A DNA stretch of 64,000 bases from Athene noctua (GCF_965140245.1 NC_134052.1:2852001-2916000), one strand, 5' to 3'; positions 12,266-26,990 are shown, numbered from the stretch's first letter. Numbers and translations: made by a program. The notes: a model not told the origin generated them from the sequence alone.

Positions 12266-12733
12266 ATGACCTGAATATATAACATCAGGAGCTCTCTACA
12301 TTCTGATTTTCCTAGATCTGAGATAATACCCTGGGGAAGTGTCATTCAATACAGGCTTTGTCTCTCTTACACTTTCCTTAGGCAGCCATTGGTGGAGACA
12401 GGCTATTAGGCTATATGAATATTTAGGAAACATTTATGGCTTTAAAATCATGGAGCCAATAGGAAGAATTTTATTGATATGGGCCCTGACCTCAGAAAGT
12501 GAATATGAGGCGATCAACTTCAGCAAGTTCTGGCTTCAATCTGACAAGAAAACAGGAAGAGAGTGTTGAACGTGGGTAAGTGCTATAAAACCTACAAATT
12601 TTATTACTATTGATGAATGTGGTGGTTGTTTGTCAATAACATATTTGAGGAATACTTGCATTAGCCTAGTGACAGAGCTGAGCTGACCCAATAACATAAA
12701 AATTATTCTCTGATTTATTCTCTAAGTAACCAG

Positions 12734-12773
12734 ACCAGCCTTTCAACATAGTGAAGACATGGCAAAAGAGGAT
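12734..12773 (+). repeat. 40-bp direct repeat, copy B
   Basis: This is the second copy of the repeat at 11146-11185, identical except for one base. A 39/40 match is far beyond chance in 64 kb. It is much better preserved than the CR1 relic it flanks. Confidence 0.9.
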
Positions 12774-15700
12774 CAGGCAAAGCCCTAAGAACAGTGTTTT
12801 CCCTACACAATCCACTTTTGCAAATACTGGGCCAAAGGTCTCTCCAGTGCAGGAGTTTGTGTATATCGGTTTAGCTAGGAGCAGGGTTTGCATTACTTTG
12901 TAAAGTCATGCCTCCACGCCTCCCATTTTGCTGAGTGTTCCAAAGTGGGAGGCTTGGCCAGGGGCAAAGATGAACAGATTTTACCAGCGTTCAGGTTATG
13001 TCCCAGATTGAGCACCACGGTTGCAGAAAGCCTGTCCTCTCTACATCAGCATATTTGGTACATTTGTTTGTTTTAATATATCAATATTATCTTAATTAAA
13101 AACCTGCAAACAAGATCACTCCCCCTTATTTATTGAGTGACAGCTTACACATTTGTGTTGCAAGTGTTGAAGCAGGCATGGCCTAAGGTGTAAATTTGTT
13201 GTTCAGGGCTGTGCAGCACTTACTCTGTGTTAATCCTGGTACACAATCCTGAGCAATAACTGTTTGCCTCAGCAGAGGAGCGCTTGGAAAGCTCAGGCAA
13301 GGCAAGACCTTAGAAAGTTAAACCATTAATAAATCTACAGGTAATTTCCTGACTGTGAGAGTTCACTATCATAAAAAAAAATAAAAATAATGACATCTAA
13401 ATTATATGTCTGACATTAAGAGCAGTTGAGTGTTGCTTACAGTCTTTGAGTCACAGAATAAACAGGGAGTAAACCAGAAGCCACACGAACCTCGCTGGTT
13501 TTGCATTTACAGAGCTGCAGATCTGAGACGAGTCTTAAGCTGGGCATGTGGAGAGATGCAGAAATCTTTAGATTTGCATATACAATATTGAGATCATGAG
13601 AATGTCACATTTAAATGCAAAACTCACGTGTCTCATGAATAAATCATGAATGGTGGCAAGACTGATTTATTCTTTTTTTTTTTTTCTCCCTCCAATTGTC
13701 ATCTCCCCCCTTCCCCACCCACTGAAGAGACACTGATCTGCAAAGCAGACAATTCCTCCTTCCCTTCCCGAGGAAATGCATTGATAGATGAGACTCGATA
13801 AGAAGCTGAAAGCTCTTCCAAAACAAAAACATGTGCGTGTGTTTCTTGTTTATACTTGGCTAGGAAGTAAAGACGGATCATTTCCTCTCTCGCTTTTTTC
13901 TTCTTTCTCAAGAGATACCTTAATACCATGGCAACAGCCTTCAACCCTTTTCTTGTATGACACAACCAGATTTGGAAAAGGTTAGCTGTGTGTTGTAATC
14001 AAATCCAGGCAGGTCAATCATGTAAAGAGATGACTTCCCATGCACTGTGGAATAATGAATGAATAGATCACATAGGTCTTCCTTCCTTCCTTCCTTCCCC
14101 TCGTTCTCCCCTCACCATTGAAGTGTCAGGGTATTAGCATTTTGTCTCTGGTGAATAAAATTGAAGTTAACAATTTCCAAAGGTTACTAGAAAATACAGT
14201 GTGTTGCAGAAATGGGGAAGAACTGGTGGTTATAACGCCTAAGAACAAAAAAAGTCTCCAATGTGGACATGCACCTCATTGTGCCATTAATGAGTAGAGA
14301 GATTTTATGTGCAAAACAACAACAAATAAGACATGTCAATGCTGTGAAACATGCCCTCTCTCACGAACTAAACAGGTCCCGCTTCCTCTTGCTGCATGTG
14401 TATCATTTTCAGGCTTAAGATATCAGTGCCAATTTGACGCTTTGAAAACAGCGATTCAGATCTTATTAGCATCAGGCTGGGACTGGGGTTGGTTTGGTTT
14501 TTTTGATGACACTTTCTGAAAATCAGACATTTAGGATTCGTCCAAATGTTGGCAATGTGTTGATTCTGACAAAATTTGCTTGAGAAAAGATGTCTCTGGT
14601 CAGCGATGAAATTTCTGATCAGAGCTGGGAACATGCAGCATAAACTATTCGAGAGCTGGATGCAGTCAGACACTTGAATGTGGGACACAGGGGCCCCTGA
14701 TGTACGGTTCTCCCTACATCTCCTGTACGGTATATATAGTATTCCGAATATATACAGAAGTATTTCTGTAGGGTAAATATAAAGCCTTCATTGACCTGGT
14801 GACTTTAAGCTTCATTTTCCACGACAAAGGCTGAAAGTCCTGACATTCAATACCCATTGATGCACCTCTAATGAACACTAAGTTTTATAGGAAAAGCTGC
14901 ACCCAGAGGTCCTACACTACCAGAGGCAGCCAGCAGCCCCCCAGTCAGTCACACAGCATCACTTGGGTTCAAGTTCCTGGCCAGATGCTCAGAAACATAC
15001 TTGACCTAAGGTGTTACATGGCTTATAAGTGAATATGTGCTTTTTCTGGGGTCTGAGGGTTAGTCTCTGCCTTCCTCAGTGTTATTAAACCCAAAACCTC
15101 TAGTAAAGCCCTCTTACTTGTCCCATTGTAGGAACATTTTGGGGAAGTTGGAAGGTTTTGTGGGTCAGAGAGCTACAGCTCACTGAGCTGTACAATATTC
15201 TTGCTGCACAGTATTCACCAGAGCAACTATCAGCAACACAGGATTTTGCAAGCTTTCTATACGCCCAGTATTTGTCACAGCTGTACTTTGATTTAAAAAG
15301 AAGAGCTTTCAGTCTGGGTGTTAGTTTGCAGAACTATCTGCTGTTTGTATCTGCAACACGGTGTTGCTAACATGCTGCAATTTGTAGCTGCAGACTGGTT
15401 GATGGAAATGTCTTCATGGTTGGAGCCACGAATACTGCAGCAAGTGGGCAGGATCCTACAGCAGGTACTGGTTTGGCACAGTCCTGCTGCAATCTGAAGA
15501 GGGCCAAGGAGGACTCCAGCTGTTGCTGTGCCTCTTTCTCTATTGAGCGAGAAACAAGCAGCCCAAAGGCAGCGGGTCTGTCCACTATTTGCAGACACTA
15601 ATTCCACATTAGAGACCAGCAGTGAATGAAGAGACAGGGTGAGGGAAAGCTGAACCCCCAGAACACCCCCTGAACCACCACTCCCTCCTTGAGTTAATAC

Positions 15701-17678
15701 CTCCCCACTGATATTAAAGATGCAGTGAACTCAATGTTTTGTATTAATCAATGTTTCCTGCTCGTGGTTGTGGGGGAGTTGCTGGTGTGTGTGTACACAC
15801 TATCACAGAGGCTTGCTTTCACTCCAGGAATGAACTAAAACAGACAGATCCTAAACAGAGCAGACCTTCCTCCCTCTGGTTCCCTTCAAAACACACGTAT
15901 TTAACTGAATCTGTGTTATGCACATACAGTTTCCTATGAGTTTGATTCAGGAATCTCCAGCTGGTGATGCTGACCCAGCTATTGACGCTAGTGAAACTAT
16001 TCCAGTTCATACCCACCAAAAAATTACACTAGGCCTGTTCATTCCACTAGACAAGACACTTTCTTCCAAACCCTTGGACAGGCCTTTTCAGATCATAACT
16101 GTAAACATACTCATCCATTACTTCAATGCAAATTGCGCTGAAAGACTGTTGAATTTGCAAAGGCAAGTGTTCAAGGCCACTCATGCATCCTCATTCAATC
16201 TTCCTGTGGGTATGTCTGACAAAATCTGAATGGTAGTTTTTAAAACAGGGAAACTTTAAGTATCTTAAAATAGTCTTACAATAAAACCAGCTAGCAATCT
16301 CAAACCTAAGTTCACCTACAGCTTTCTCACCTACTGGAAGTTTCCAAGACCTAGTTTTGATTGAATTTTAACTATAAAGATGGTTTTGATCTCTGGATGT
16401 TGGCTACTATAGAAAGACAATACTTAAAAGTGGAAATTTAGAATGAAAGAATCTTAGAAAAGTATGAGCTACTATTTCAGGAGAAGGCCTTTTAGCTAAT
16501 ATGCTTTGTTCAATCTGCAGTAGGAAAATATCTATAAAAATGGCAATATTAACCAATGCTTGAAATTGAAATTCATCATTTTATTTTGAAACAGCTTATC
16601 TTTCAGCACTGAATCCGAGTTCTGTGTCAGAAAAATTTTTATCATTTCCCCTCAGCAAAGGATAAGAATGGAGAGCGTAAGAGGGATTAGGATGAAACCA
16701 TTGCAGACTTGATAATGGCAGAGAGGTTTTTAAAGATTGGCTTTGAAGTGAAAAATTAAGCAAACCTTTAGAAAAAGATTTCTTCTTAATCAGGAATAGT
16801 GTATTTATAAGAGGCATCAAATGTAAACAACAGAAATAGCTAAATGCCAGACTGACTGAATGCTATCTATCTTCAGTAACCTGGAAACTGAGTTCATTTT
16901 TCTTAATTTACATCCTGAAATTAATGGAGGCAAAGCAGAATTGCTTGGTATGGAGCAAAACTAAATGATCTAGTACCCATGCTCCTGTCCTGTCGCATCA
17001 CTGTGCCATCTCTAGCAGACAGCTACAGCTTCTCCTGAGCATCCTTTTCAAAGATATTCCTCTGGGAAAAACCTGATTTTAGTCCAATTGCCACAGGGCA
17101 CCCCGACTATCAACCAGAGCCAGGCCACAGGACAAAGAGTTTTCCACCACTGAGCAATGCTTCAAACTTGGTTGGTATCAGGTGGGCACTGGAACTGCAC
17201 AGGGCTAAAGTCACATCTATTAACATGGTATGGACCAAGGCCAGGAGCTGTTTGGACAGTGAGGCAGACAGGTCCCTGAACCAAGCTGTAGGGCTTGGCT
17301 GGACAGACAGACAGCCTCAGCAGGTAGTGCTTTTCTGAATATTTTTAAGAGCCTTATGATTGGACATCTCAGTCACAGAGAACTTGTTTTAGTCTCTAAT
17401 TAGATGCCCAAATTTTCTTTATCAGGTGAACTTTTTCCACTCAAGTTGCCTGTAAACAATCCTAATTGTTCAGTATTAGTCTATTGTGCGACTAACAGTA
17501 GTAGCAGGGAGAGATTTGCATACTGGCTGGGAGAATTCTTCCAATCCAGACACTTTGGGGAGTAAATATTCCTGTTATTCTTCAGAGACCTCTTCCCTCC
17601 CATGAGGTTTAACTTTTTATACTAAATAAATTATCCCTTCAGCGCTCTACTCCCAAACTTACTGTTCCACCACTCTAC
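12774..17678. other. Non-coding block
   Basis: This is AT-leaning sequence with a T13 run at 13673-13685 and a TTCC microsatellite at about 14079-14098. A small inverted repeat with 8-bp arms (14730-14737 and 14748-14755) is also present. Open frames are short and unrecognised. Confidence 0.4.
14079..14098 (+). repeat. (TTCC)n microsatellite
   Basis: About five tetranucleotide copies form a pyrimidine-only tract. It may be length-variable. Confidence 0.9.
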
Positions 17679-17704
17679 TTTTTTTTTTTTTAAAAAAAAA
17701 AAAA
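17679..17704. repeat. T13-A13 self-complementary run
   Basis: Thirteen T (17679-17691) are followed directly by thirteen A (17692-17704), a perfect 26-bp palindrome. It is prone to hairpin formation and to sequencing or assembly error. Confidence 0.9.
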
Positions 17705-20700
17705 CCTACACATGCTAGCCTGATTTTTCCCTTCTCTGTACTAGGTATCATCATCTGACCTTGAACCCAGAAGACATAAAACAGTCCCATAACAACAGAA
17801 AGTCAATAGCTTGCACCTGGTATCTCAGAGAAAGAATCACACACATCTGACAAAGCTGGAGAATTAGCCTCTTTAACACTTTATTTTTTCCCTTCTTTCT
17901 TTTAGATGATGTAGCCCTTTCAAAATAGTGTTCAATAAAACACCTTATCCTACTATGTGGGCTCTGCACTGTAACCCTCACTTGCAGAACATCTTCAGTT
18001 CTCATAACTTTACCCAAGGGAAGCTGCCCAGGGCTGTTAAATAGCAGTCTGGGCTCCCCAGCAGCAGGTGAGCCAGGGCTCACAGGTGAAAGTTTTGAGT
18101 AATACAGTGCTAAAAACTACTAAAAACCCGTCCTTGCTGGTTGCTTCATATTCTTTCCTGTGCTTAATCATCCATTACCTTTTCACTTCAGTTTGGTGTT
18201 TTTGGAAACTACTCTATGTGATGAACAGTTTAGTCCCTTTTCCAAATTAAAAAGGTTTTTGTCATTTTAGCTGTATTGCTTTCTTCTTTTCACCCCCACT
18301 TAGCGCCAACAGATGCTCCCTTTGGCTAGAGGAAGTAGTACTGGGCATGGGCAACATCAAAGTTAGTAAGCGTAGGCAAACACTTAGACAAACTTAATTT
18401 TAAGGTTGTGTTTAAATCATGCTGACTTCAAGAAAATTATTTTCAAGAAAATTAGGTTCCATATAGGATTGTTATCCTGAACATGAGATCTAATAAGTAT
18501 GACAAAAAAGGAGCTGATCCTTTGTTTCTAACAACATTCTGCGAATAAATATCACCCTCCTTTAAACACCACCTCTTGAACTGATCTGGCCGTGGTCTTA
18601 GGCAAAATGTAGGAGTCCTTTCCTGTTGCAGTATGGCCTTTGCCATAGCTGAAGCTAGTTTTAATTTATTTTCCTGAATTTTAACATACCAAATCCCTAT
18701 TCAGCTTTAGAAGTAATTATTATGTCAAAGCATAAGGTATTTTGAGACCTACTAACAGATGCTCTGCTGTTATTTCATATCCACCTACGGCACTGAAGCC
18801 TCTTAGGCATTAATGAGTATCGTCTCTGAAGGGGACTTACAAGCAGCCATGTGGGAAGGAAACAATTTCCTAGGCTTGATCTCTCAATAAACGCAAAAAT
18901 CATCCCTGATATCTACTCCTCCCTTTGGGCTGGCTTCATTCCCCTCTCATTTCCAAAGGATCACTACATCAAAGATGTAAGAGAAGATCCAGACTAGAAG
19001 TACTCACTTCAAATTCAAGTCTAGGACAAATGAGCAGGATTTCCAGCAAAGTTAATGACAGCAATAACCACAGACACCAAAGATGCTGCTGAGCCTCATG
19101 CTTCAGTGAGCTCTGAGTCTTTTTGTATCCACTGCAGTGGGGTGGATGGAGATATTTATATGACTGTGTTTGTGCTCTTCCCTGGTTCTTTGATTTGTTT
19201 AGCAAACTCTGGTTTTCCCATGGTTCCTCCAACCAAAGATATCTGCTGATTGCAAGGTGCCTTTGTGGGACCAGCACTGATGTCATGACTTGTGGGCACT
19301 GGAGGGTTAGACCATCTTTACTCGGAGCTGAGATCATAAAATGGTGTAATTCCCTGCTGTGGTTACTTCAGTGCAAGTCTCTGTGCAGTCACTGGCGAGG
19401 AATCTGGGCCCTTCCTCAGGATACAACAACTGCATTTTAATTGAATTAAGCTATGTCAAAGTAATACAGCCATCTATAATCACACTCCAGTCCTGCCCTG
19501 AAATAGCTCATGGAGTGATTTACAACTCATGCTCCCAAGTAGGAAGGACAAAAATTAATTTCTCCCTCATTTACAGTCTGAAAAGTTTTGATACTTGAAT
19601 TTTTCAGAAGTGATTTTCTACATTCAAAAATTGCTGACGGTGAAGAGTCAGGTGAAGTGTGGGGCACAGAAATTCGCACTGATCACACACCCTCTTAACC
19701 TCCTTCAACACTTTTTGCTCTGAGAAGGTCACAGCTCGACCTTATTATTTCCTTTCATTTGCACCTTTTACACTGATCTTTTTAATTTTCCTTGTGTCTG
19801 CGATCACAGAGTGATGTGCTCCTGCAAATGCAGATCACTTTGCCTAAAGGCCACGTGACCAGCACTAATTTATTTGGGAGCAGAGGGGAAGCTGAAGGCA
19901 GATGAAGTGTCCTTGTTTGCTCGTGTCTCTTTTGATTGCTTTCAAAGTATCTGCTGGATCCTCTGTTATGTGGAACATTTCCCTTCTCTGTGGAAGGATG
20001 TAGATTTGTGCTCTTTACAACTAAGTCCTCTGACCCCAGTTTCCCACCTACCCATGGTGAGCTCTGAAACTTTCTCCTTCAGATGTCTATCTAGAAGAGA
20101 AGCTCTTCCCAGAAGTCACTAAATCCCCATGCATTGAATGCTGCCAGGTGGATGGGCTGACCTAAATCATACCCAGAGCAAGCCAAGGTCACTCTGCTCA
20201 TCTCCCTTGAGTGTCTCCTTACTGGTGAATGATTGTCACCCTGAGGGCTTCACAAATGCGGTGGTGTGAGGGAGCACTGGGGAGGGACCTGGTGGCTTTT
20301 TGTATGACCTCACCATGGGGGACATCTCACCCACCTCTACAAGGAGGTGTTATAGTACCCTGAGACCATCATCTCCCCCTCCTGTGGCTGAGTGGAGGGG
20401 ATCTCCGCTGCCCTCGAGGCTCCTCAGCATCAGTGCTGGGTCACCCTCCTCAGCCTCAACAGCCAAAGCAGCTCTGTCAGGTGTTTCGATTCCATGGAGT
20501 TGATAAGGCAAATTACATCAGGCTACGTTTTTCTTCTGGTTGGAGAAACTGCCTGGATTCTATTCCCTTCTGCATGCCTGTTTGCCCACAGAAATCAGGC
20601 AATTGTGATTTATCTCATTTTTAATGTACTTTCTGCCAAGGATTTCTATCTGATTATTCCAGAGCTTTGGCCAACCGCTTCTAGCCTGGATCCTTGGCCT

Positions 20701-23700
20701 TCTTCTTTCATGAAAGGCTGCTTTTAGCTCTCTGGCCTAGTTTTAGCCCTCAAAGATAATCTCTCTGCAGCACTTGGCAAGTTGCCAGCAGGATTAAAAT
20801 CTGCTGGGGTTATTTACTCTCTTAATGAAATGCAATATACCCAAGTATATCAGTTCTAATTAACACCCCATCCGCAACATCTCTCCTTAGCTCTGATAAT
20901 TATGAAAAAAAATCCACACTCTCCTCGTCACCCTGGCCATTAGAGAGGAAACGAATTTCAGTAGTTTTTCAGTTTTATTACTGAAAATAGAGCTCTTCCC
21001 AAACTTCATGCTGGCTCACTCCTCCTTCTCTAAGCTGAATTGTTGCCAGGAGTTGTCTGACACTTTTAAATTTTATTTAGATTTGGCTGAAATGGGGTGT
21101 GGATGAGGACTGGAAACTCAGCACGGCCTTGGGCCACAAACTGCAGGGTGGCATGGGCATGGTAGGGCAGCAGCGGTGGGTCCTGCCAGTGGACACTCCC
21201 AGGGGAGAGCTCCTGAAGGGCAGCTGCTGTAATTTGGGAGGAGAAAAGCAGGGTTGTGTCCGTGTATTGGTCCTGTCTATTATTGCATTTACCTGGTGAA
21301 GCCCTCTGGGAAGTTTTGTTTTCATAGCCTCATTTATAAATCTGCATTTTTTGTGTGTATTTTTGGAAGGATGACCAGAAGCTGAGCTTGTGCCCCTGTT
21401 ATCCTCTGTTCAAGGCTGCACTTGTGCTTGAAGGAGCTCAGATGGGAGCACAGCAAGGCACTTTCTTCCCTCTCCAGGAACAGAAACTGAGCCACCCCTC
21501 TCCAAGTGTGCTCTGTGCACTCACATCCACCAGCCTGTGCCTTGAGTACATCTGAGCCCATCTCACCCAGCCTGCAAGTCCCTCCCACTGCAGAATACAT
21601 CTGGCAAGGAAGCAGTGGTACCAGCATGGCGTACTGCAGTCAGAAGAAAGAAAAGTCCTGTTATTTGAGGAAGAAAGCAGGTTTGAGGAGGTCAGTCTGA
21701 TGTAGACATCAGGACTGGCTGGTTTCCAGTGCATCTTAGTCCTTGCTGCAGGGTTGTTGTGGGTGAAACAAGTCTGACACAGGGATCCTGGAAAAGGACT
21801 CCAAGGATGCTTTGATGAAGTCTGGAAAGCCTGTCTTAACTTTTCACTGTCACAGCTGCGGATGGAACACTAATATATTCATAATTCGGAAGAGAATAAC
21901 TCCAAATAAGCACTGCAGCCTCTCAGAAGCCCTCATCTGTGCTAGATTACGTCAAGGACTCTTGAATTAAACAAATCTGAAGTTTCTAGGCCAAGCCATT
22001 TCTGAGATATGACATGAAAAAGCATTAGGAGATGCTTCAAACACTCTGAATTACACTTATTTTCCCTAAGACCCATGTCTCAGAAATGGATTGTCTGAGA
22101 CACCACAAGTTTTTCCAGAAACAGTCCTCCCCTGGCTATACACCAAATCTACACAGTCCGAAGATGTGCCCAGCCTTTTTATATGACTCCAGCGGCAGGG
22201 CCAAACCCAGCCGTAGGAAAGCTTATTATAAGCTTCATCATGGGGAATGGGGAGAACTGGGAGAGTCAGTCTCTATCAAAACCTCAGTCCTTTGTAGCCC
22301 TGCCTGCCCCCCCATGCCAAAACTCTGGTCCTGCTGAGCCAGGACAGAGCTGACAGCTTCTCACTTCTTGGCTGCGCTGTCAGCTTTTCCCCCTGTGTTT
22401 TGATAAATAATAACTGCGTTGTGCAAGCACTGGGGTTTTCTCTTTAGTACCTCAACCTGTTACCATCAGATTAAATAGAGGTTAAAATAATTGTGTAGAG
22501 ATGTAGGAGGGGGTCATGGACACAGTCCTGCCCACCAGAAGAGGCCACACCATTAGGAGGTCAATGTGTGAAAGTTGCAGGTAATAGAGAATAATTCGTA
22601 TATACACGTGGGCAGCTTCTCCTTCACTCTTCAATCCCTGAAGTCAAGGATGGGGTATAGATTCGAGCTAGGACTTCACGCAGGTCAATGGAGAGCAGAA
22701 TTCAACATGTGTCTCCAAGATCTCCCAACCTCTGCCAGACACAGACAGAACTGGGCAAACTGCTCGTGCAGAACTTGTTTGCTAACACTCAGCCCCCTTG
22801 TTGAAAAAAATAGAGGTGAAGTGATGATGTGCATCTGACTTTATGCAGGGCCCTGTCTCAGGCAGCGGAAGCAGCTCTCCATCCTGCCTGATTGCAGCAG
22901 GAATTGAGGCTTCTCAGCATTTTGTGAGAGCAGACACCTCTGTCGTTATAGAAGAGGAGGATGTTGCTTCTAAGATGCCTGACAAAGCAGCTGCACCTCT
23001 CAGTTCTGATGACCTCCTTCCCAGGAGGGGCTTAGGGAGGTAGGTGAAAGCAGAGACATTAGTAAAGTACCCATGTTCCCTAGCACTTATTTCTTCTCCA
23101 ATTTGCTGGCAGATCCCCAAAATCTGCTGTCACACAGGAAAACAGTGACATACAGAGAGGAAGTCTTACTGGGCCCATCAATGACCTCTCAGCATGAGAA
23201 GGGGCACACTCTAGGTTGCGCACACATGATTTAGCACCAACATTGATGGAGCTAGGCCAATTCCTTGAGAAACTTGGTTGTTGAAGGCTGAGAAAGAGGA
23301 CAAATGACGCCATGGGCTCCAAAATTATTTTTCTGCTTGTGAGATGATTTTCATTTACTGTCTAATCCCGAATATGTAGGAGAGGGGTGGGAAAGCAGGA
23401 GGTTAAAGAGGACCTGCAAGAGTAGCAGGTCATGGCTGAGGGAGAGCAGCTCAGTCCCTTGAGGGGTTTCAGCAGGACCTCGACACTGTTTGGGCTGAAA
23501 CAAGAGGGGAGGATGAAGAACTCCCTGCAGTGGCCCTGGGCTTGTTTCTGAGTGATCCTTCCAAAGAGTGTCTGGTGGCCACCAGCAAGTGACCTCCACG
23601 ATGGGACATGAAGGTGCCATTGTGAAGTGCCCCAGATCCCTGCCAGTCCTGGGGACACCAGCAGGTCTCTCGGCAGACCGTGCAATGTGTGTCAAGGCTG

Positions 23701-23723
23701 GGACCGAGGCAACCCTGAAACTC
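17705..23723. other. Non-coding block
   Basis: No exon is supported. A CACGTGAC E-box-type core lies near 19853-19860, and a 17-bp palindrome built on two HindIII-like hexamers lies near 22220. No repeat family was recognised. Short frames of up to about 134 codons are present on both strands. Confidence 0.35.
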
Positions 23724-23736
23724 GGGGGGGGGGGGG
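23724..23736 (+). repeat. Poly(G) run, 13 G
   Basis: This is the longest G homopolymer in the window. It is likely length-variable and error-prone in assembly. Confidence 0.9.
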
Positions 23737-25183
23737 AAGTTATAAATGAATACAAAATGAGCTTTTATGGGCAAGGTCTCACAAGGTTCCTCTCAGCTTG
23801 GCCTGGGCTCACTGCACCAAAATTCATTGCAAAGGACTGTATGAAGAAAGGTTTTGACATCTGCATGGGAAATAGGCTTTGCTGAGTCATTTGTCTTCAC
23901 TAGAGAAGAGGTAACAAGGTGCTGCAGAGCCTGATGGGCCAAGGTCTTGTGAAGTGCCTATGCACCCATCTTCAGGATAACGTTCTTCTGTGTGTGCTGA
24001 GCAGCCTCTTCCTCCTGCCCTGAAGCACGACAAATCAACTTTATGAGTCTCACATGACACTTGACCACATTTAATCTACCTCCCTGGAGACCTTGATGCA
24101 CCACAGCCTCAGCTCGGTATCAGAGGGATAACAGCCTCTGGTTTCAATGCAGTGCTGAAATGCAGTTTTCTCTGGTCACTTGGGAACTGTGGCTCCACAT
24201 CTCTTCTCCTACCCAAGCATGTTTGCATCGGTGTGCTGTGGAAGATCTGGGCAGCTCTCCCAAAGCACCTCCTGGGACAAGTGCATGCCCAGGCTGGGCT
24301 GGTGCAAAGGACACTGTGAGAAATAGGTGCTGGGTGGACAAGGTGGCCGGAGGGACCAAGGGAAAGCTGCAGATACCCCAGCACAACTGTGCTGCACTTG
24401 TCCCAGGGTGACAAGCACATGCCAAGCTTCTGGCAGGGGCCACATGGTTGGGGCCATCATTATTTAACTGAACTTCAGCCTGGCTATTTATGGACAGAAA
24501 TCATAGCCAGATTCCAGGCTACAAAAGCATTTAAGTGCTCTTTGGGAATCTTCCAGGCAATGTCAGAAAATTCTGATTAGACAAAATCAAGATTTTTTCA
24601 TGGGAACATATCGGGCTGTCCAGCAGGAGCACATAAGGAATTTCTGATTGAAAGCAGAGCCGGGCAGTGGCAGGGCAGGCAGCTACTCTCAGGAGAGAAA
24701 CTCCTCCAGGCCAGGGAGGGCCCCAGCTTTGGAGCAGTGGTCTTTTTGCTCTGTGGAGACAGCTTCTACTGGTTTCCATTGTTGTTCAACCCCAGCTCTG
24801 AGAAAAGTTTGCTCCATTAGAGCAGTGTGTTTGAGGAATATGCCCTTGGAGAACTGCTCCCACCTCACATCAGACCTGATGCGGAAGGCTAGGTGAAGAA
24901 AATGAAATATGAAAACGAAATATTAAATTCAGCTGCGCTGTGAATGTTAGCGAAAGGCTGAAGCTTGAGGAGAGGTGCTGTAAGACGCCCCTCCATTGCA
25001 ACCCTAAGGATTCAAAAATTGTGAGTCATATATCCCCAAATTGGGTCTCTGCCTGACAGAGACAATCTATATGTATTTATGTATATCTCTGTGTGAATAA
25101 GAGATGGGGAGGTGTTTTTAATTTGCTTTCTGAATTTTGAAGACTGTATTTTTAATCTTTTCTCTGCAATGCTGAGGCTTGGC

Positions 25184-25208
25184 TTTATTTATTTATTTAT
25201 TTATTTTA
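25184..25208 (+). repeat. (TTTA)n microsatellite
   Basis: About six copies of a TTTA tetranucleotide, slightly interrupted at the end. Confidence 0.9.
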
Positions 25209-26404
25209 ATTGGTGGCCGAGACTGCTGGGCAGTTACCAGCTCCAGGAGCCGTAGCTTCTGAGGGACACCTGTAATGAAGCAACGCCACTGGAGATTATT
25301 AGCAATCATGTAACCAATGTGGGATTTCTTCTGAAGTAGAGCCTCCAAACATATTCCAAGTCAGGTGTATAAATAGGGTGTCTGTGAAAAAAACTTGTGG
25401 AGAGGAAGGATTGAATTTCTCCTTTCTTTATTAAAAACTTTCCTCAAATTCATCTTTCCTGATATCAGGCAGCTTGGCTTTAGGGAGATCAGTTGGGCTG
25501 GGACCTCAGCCCAGGCTGGATGCCCAGGCCGGGGAAGGTGCCTGTACCATCTCAGCAGTCAGTGGAGAGGAGGAGCTGTAAGGGACAACATTTCTGGCGT
25601 GTGGTGTCTTCCACCATTAGGGGATCTTAAACACCTATTTTAAATTAGGACCTAATCTTATGGATAAAGTTTTATGCAGGACTATCAAAGCCTTAGAACT
25701 TTGCACTGCTGAGAGATCTCCTGGAGACAGCCTTGCAGTGTCCAGTAAAAGACAAAGAGGCCAACAGGGAACACTGTCTCCAGCCATTGCTATCCGGGTG
25801 CCAAATCCTGCAAACACACTGAGCCTCAAGCCTAAAATGTAGAGTTCAGACAGGCAAATACGAAGTCATTCAATCAACTGACATATGCTTACTTGCCTGT
25901 ATGTTCACCTAATCCTGCTGAAATCACTGGGAATCCCCTGTGCAGTATTAGGCCTTGAAAGAGTATTTTGCAATGGAGTTTTAGCAGAGCAGCCTTCTAA
26001 CAGAGGTGTGCGTATAACCCTGCACTATCACCATGAGCTACCCACTGCCCTGCTCCTCAGGTACCAATAATTATCTTACCCTCATTGCCAGCTCCTGGTC
26101 ATTAGTTATATGAGATGTTTACCCAAAAACACGAAGGCAGGGTAGGAGTACTTCATCCTAGGAGAGGGTTAATTTCCCGCTGGATGCAGAATGCCCTCAT
26201 GGGAATGGAATGTGTAGTGTTGGTAAGTGGTTGTGCCCCAGAAGCCTTTGAGAGCCCACTGACTACTGCATGCTAACGATTGGTATTATTAAAGAACAAT
26301 TGATGGCCTGTAACCAAACAACAGAAACTAATTACTGGAAAACTTTTATTGTCCTTTAATTACTGGGCCTCTTTGTCAATTAGCAGAAGAGAGAGGGAGA
26401 CGGG

Positions 26405-26420
26405 AGAGAGAGAGAGAGAC
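26405..26420 (+). repeat. (GA)n microsatellite
   Basis: A short uninterrupted GA dinucleotide run within a longer purine-rich stretch that begins near 26387. Confidence 0.85.
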
Positions 26421-26964
26421 TCATTTTATAGCAACAATAAATTTTCCAAAACTACAGTCATCAGTAGCTGAAAAAGCAAGTCTATTAACACACAATATTA
26501 AGGCATGATATTTACTCTAGCTGCTAAATGTAGGTGCTTTTCTTCTGAAAAAGTGCAGAGCTCTAGGAATACTAATCAGGGTTTTCTTCCTAGGGCTCTG
26601 CCGCTGCTTGGCATGTCGGCTTTCATTTTCCAAGTAATTTTACCCCTTGACCAAGGGTTTCTTTCTGTGAGGCTCCTCCAGCAAACTGGCCCTGTGCCCA
26701 CCATATAGCATGGAAGCTTGGGGGGGCTGAGAGGGAAGGAGGGGGGACAGAGCCAGGCGCCTCCATGCCAGGCAGATGTCGCTGGACCGGGCATGGGGGG
26801 CTGAGAGGGTCCAGCTCACTGCTTGTCCCTCCAAATCGTTTGTGAGTGCAGGTGCATGTGGGACCTGGTGCCTGATCGGGGCTTGGCTGCATGGACCCAC
26901 ATGTCAATACATTCTGCTCCTTGTTCCTTGCTCACTAGCACCATCCAAAAATAGTTTATTCAAC

Positions 26965-26990
26965 TTTTTTTTTTTTTTTTCTTTTTTTTT
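26965..26990 (+). repeat. Interrupted poly(T) run
   Basis: Sixteen T, one C and nine T in succession. Confidence 0.9.

Noticed and set aside
25360..25400. TATAAATA box-like sequence
   Set aside because: No transcript, CpG island or exon lies downstream. Such octamers are frequent in AT-rich DNA.
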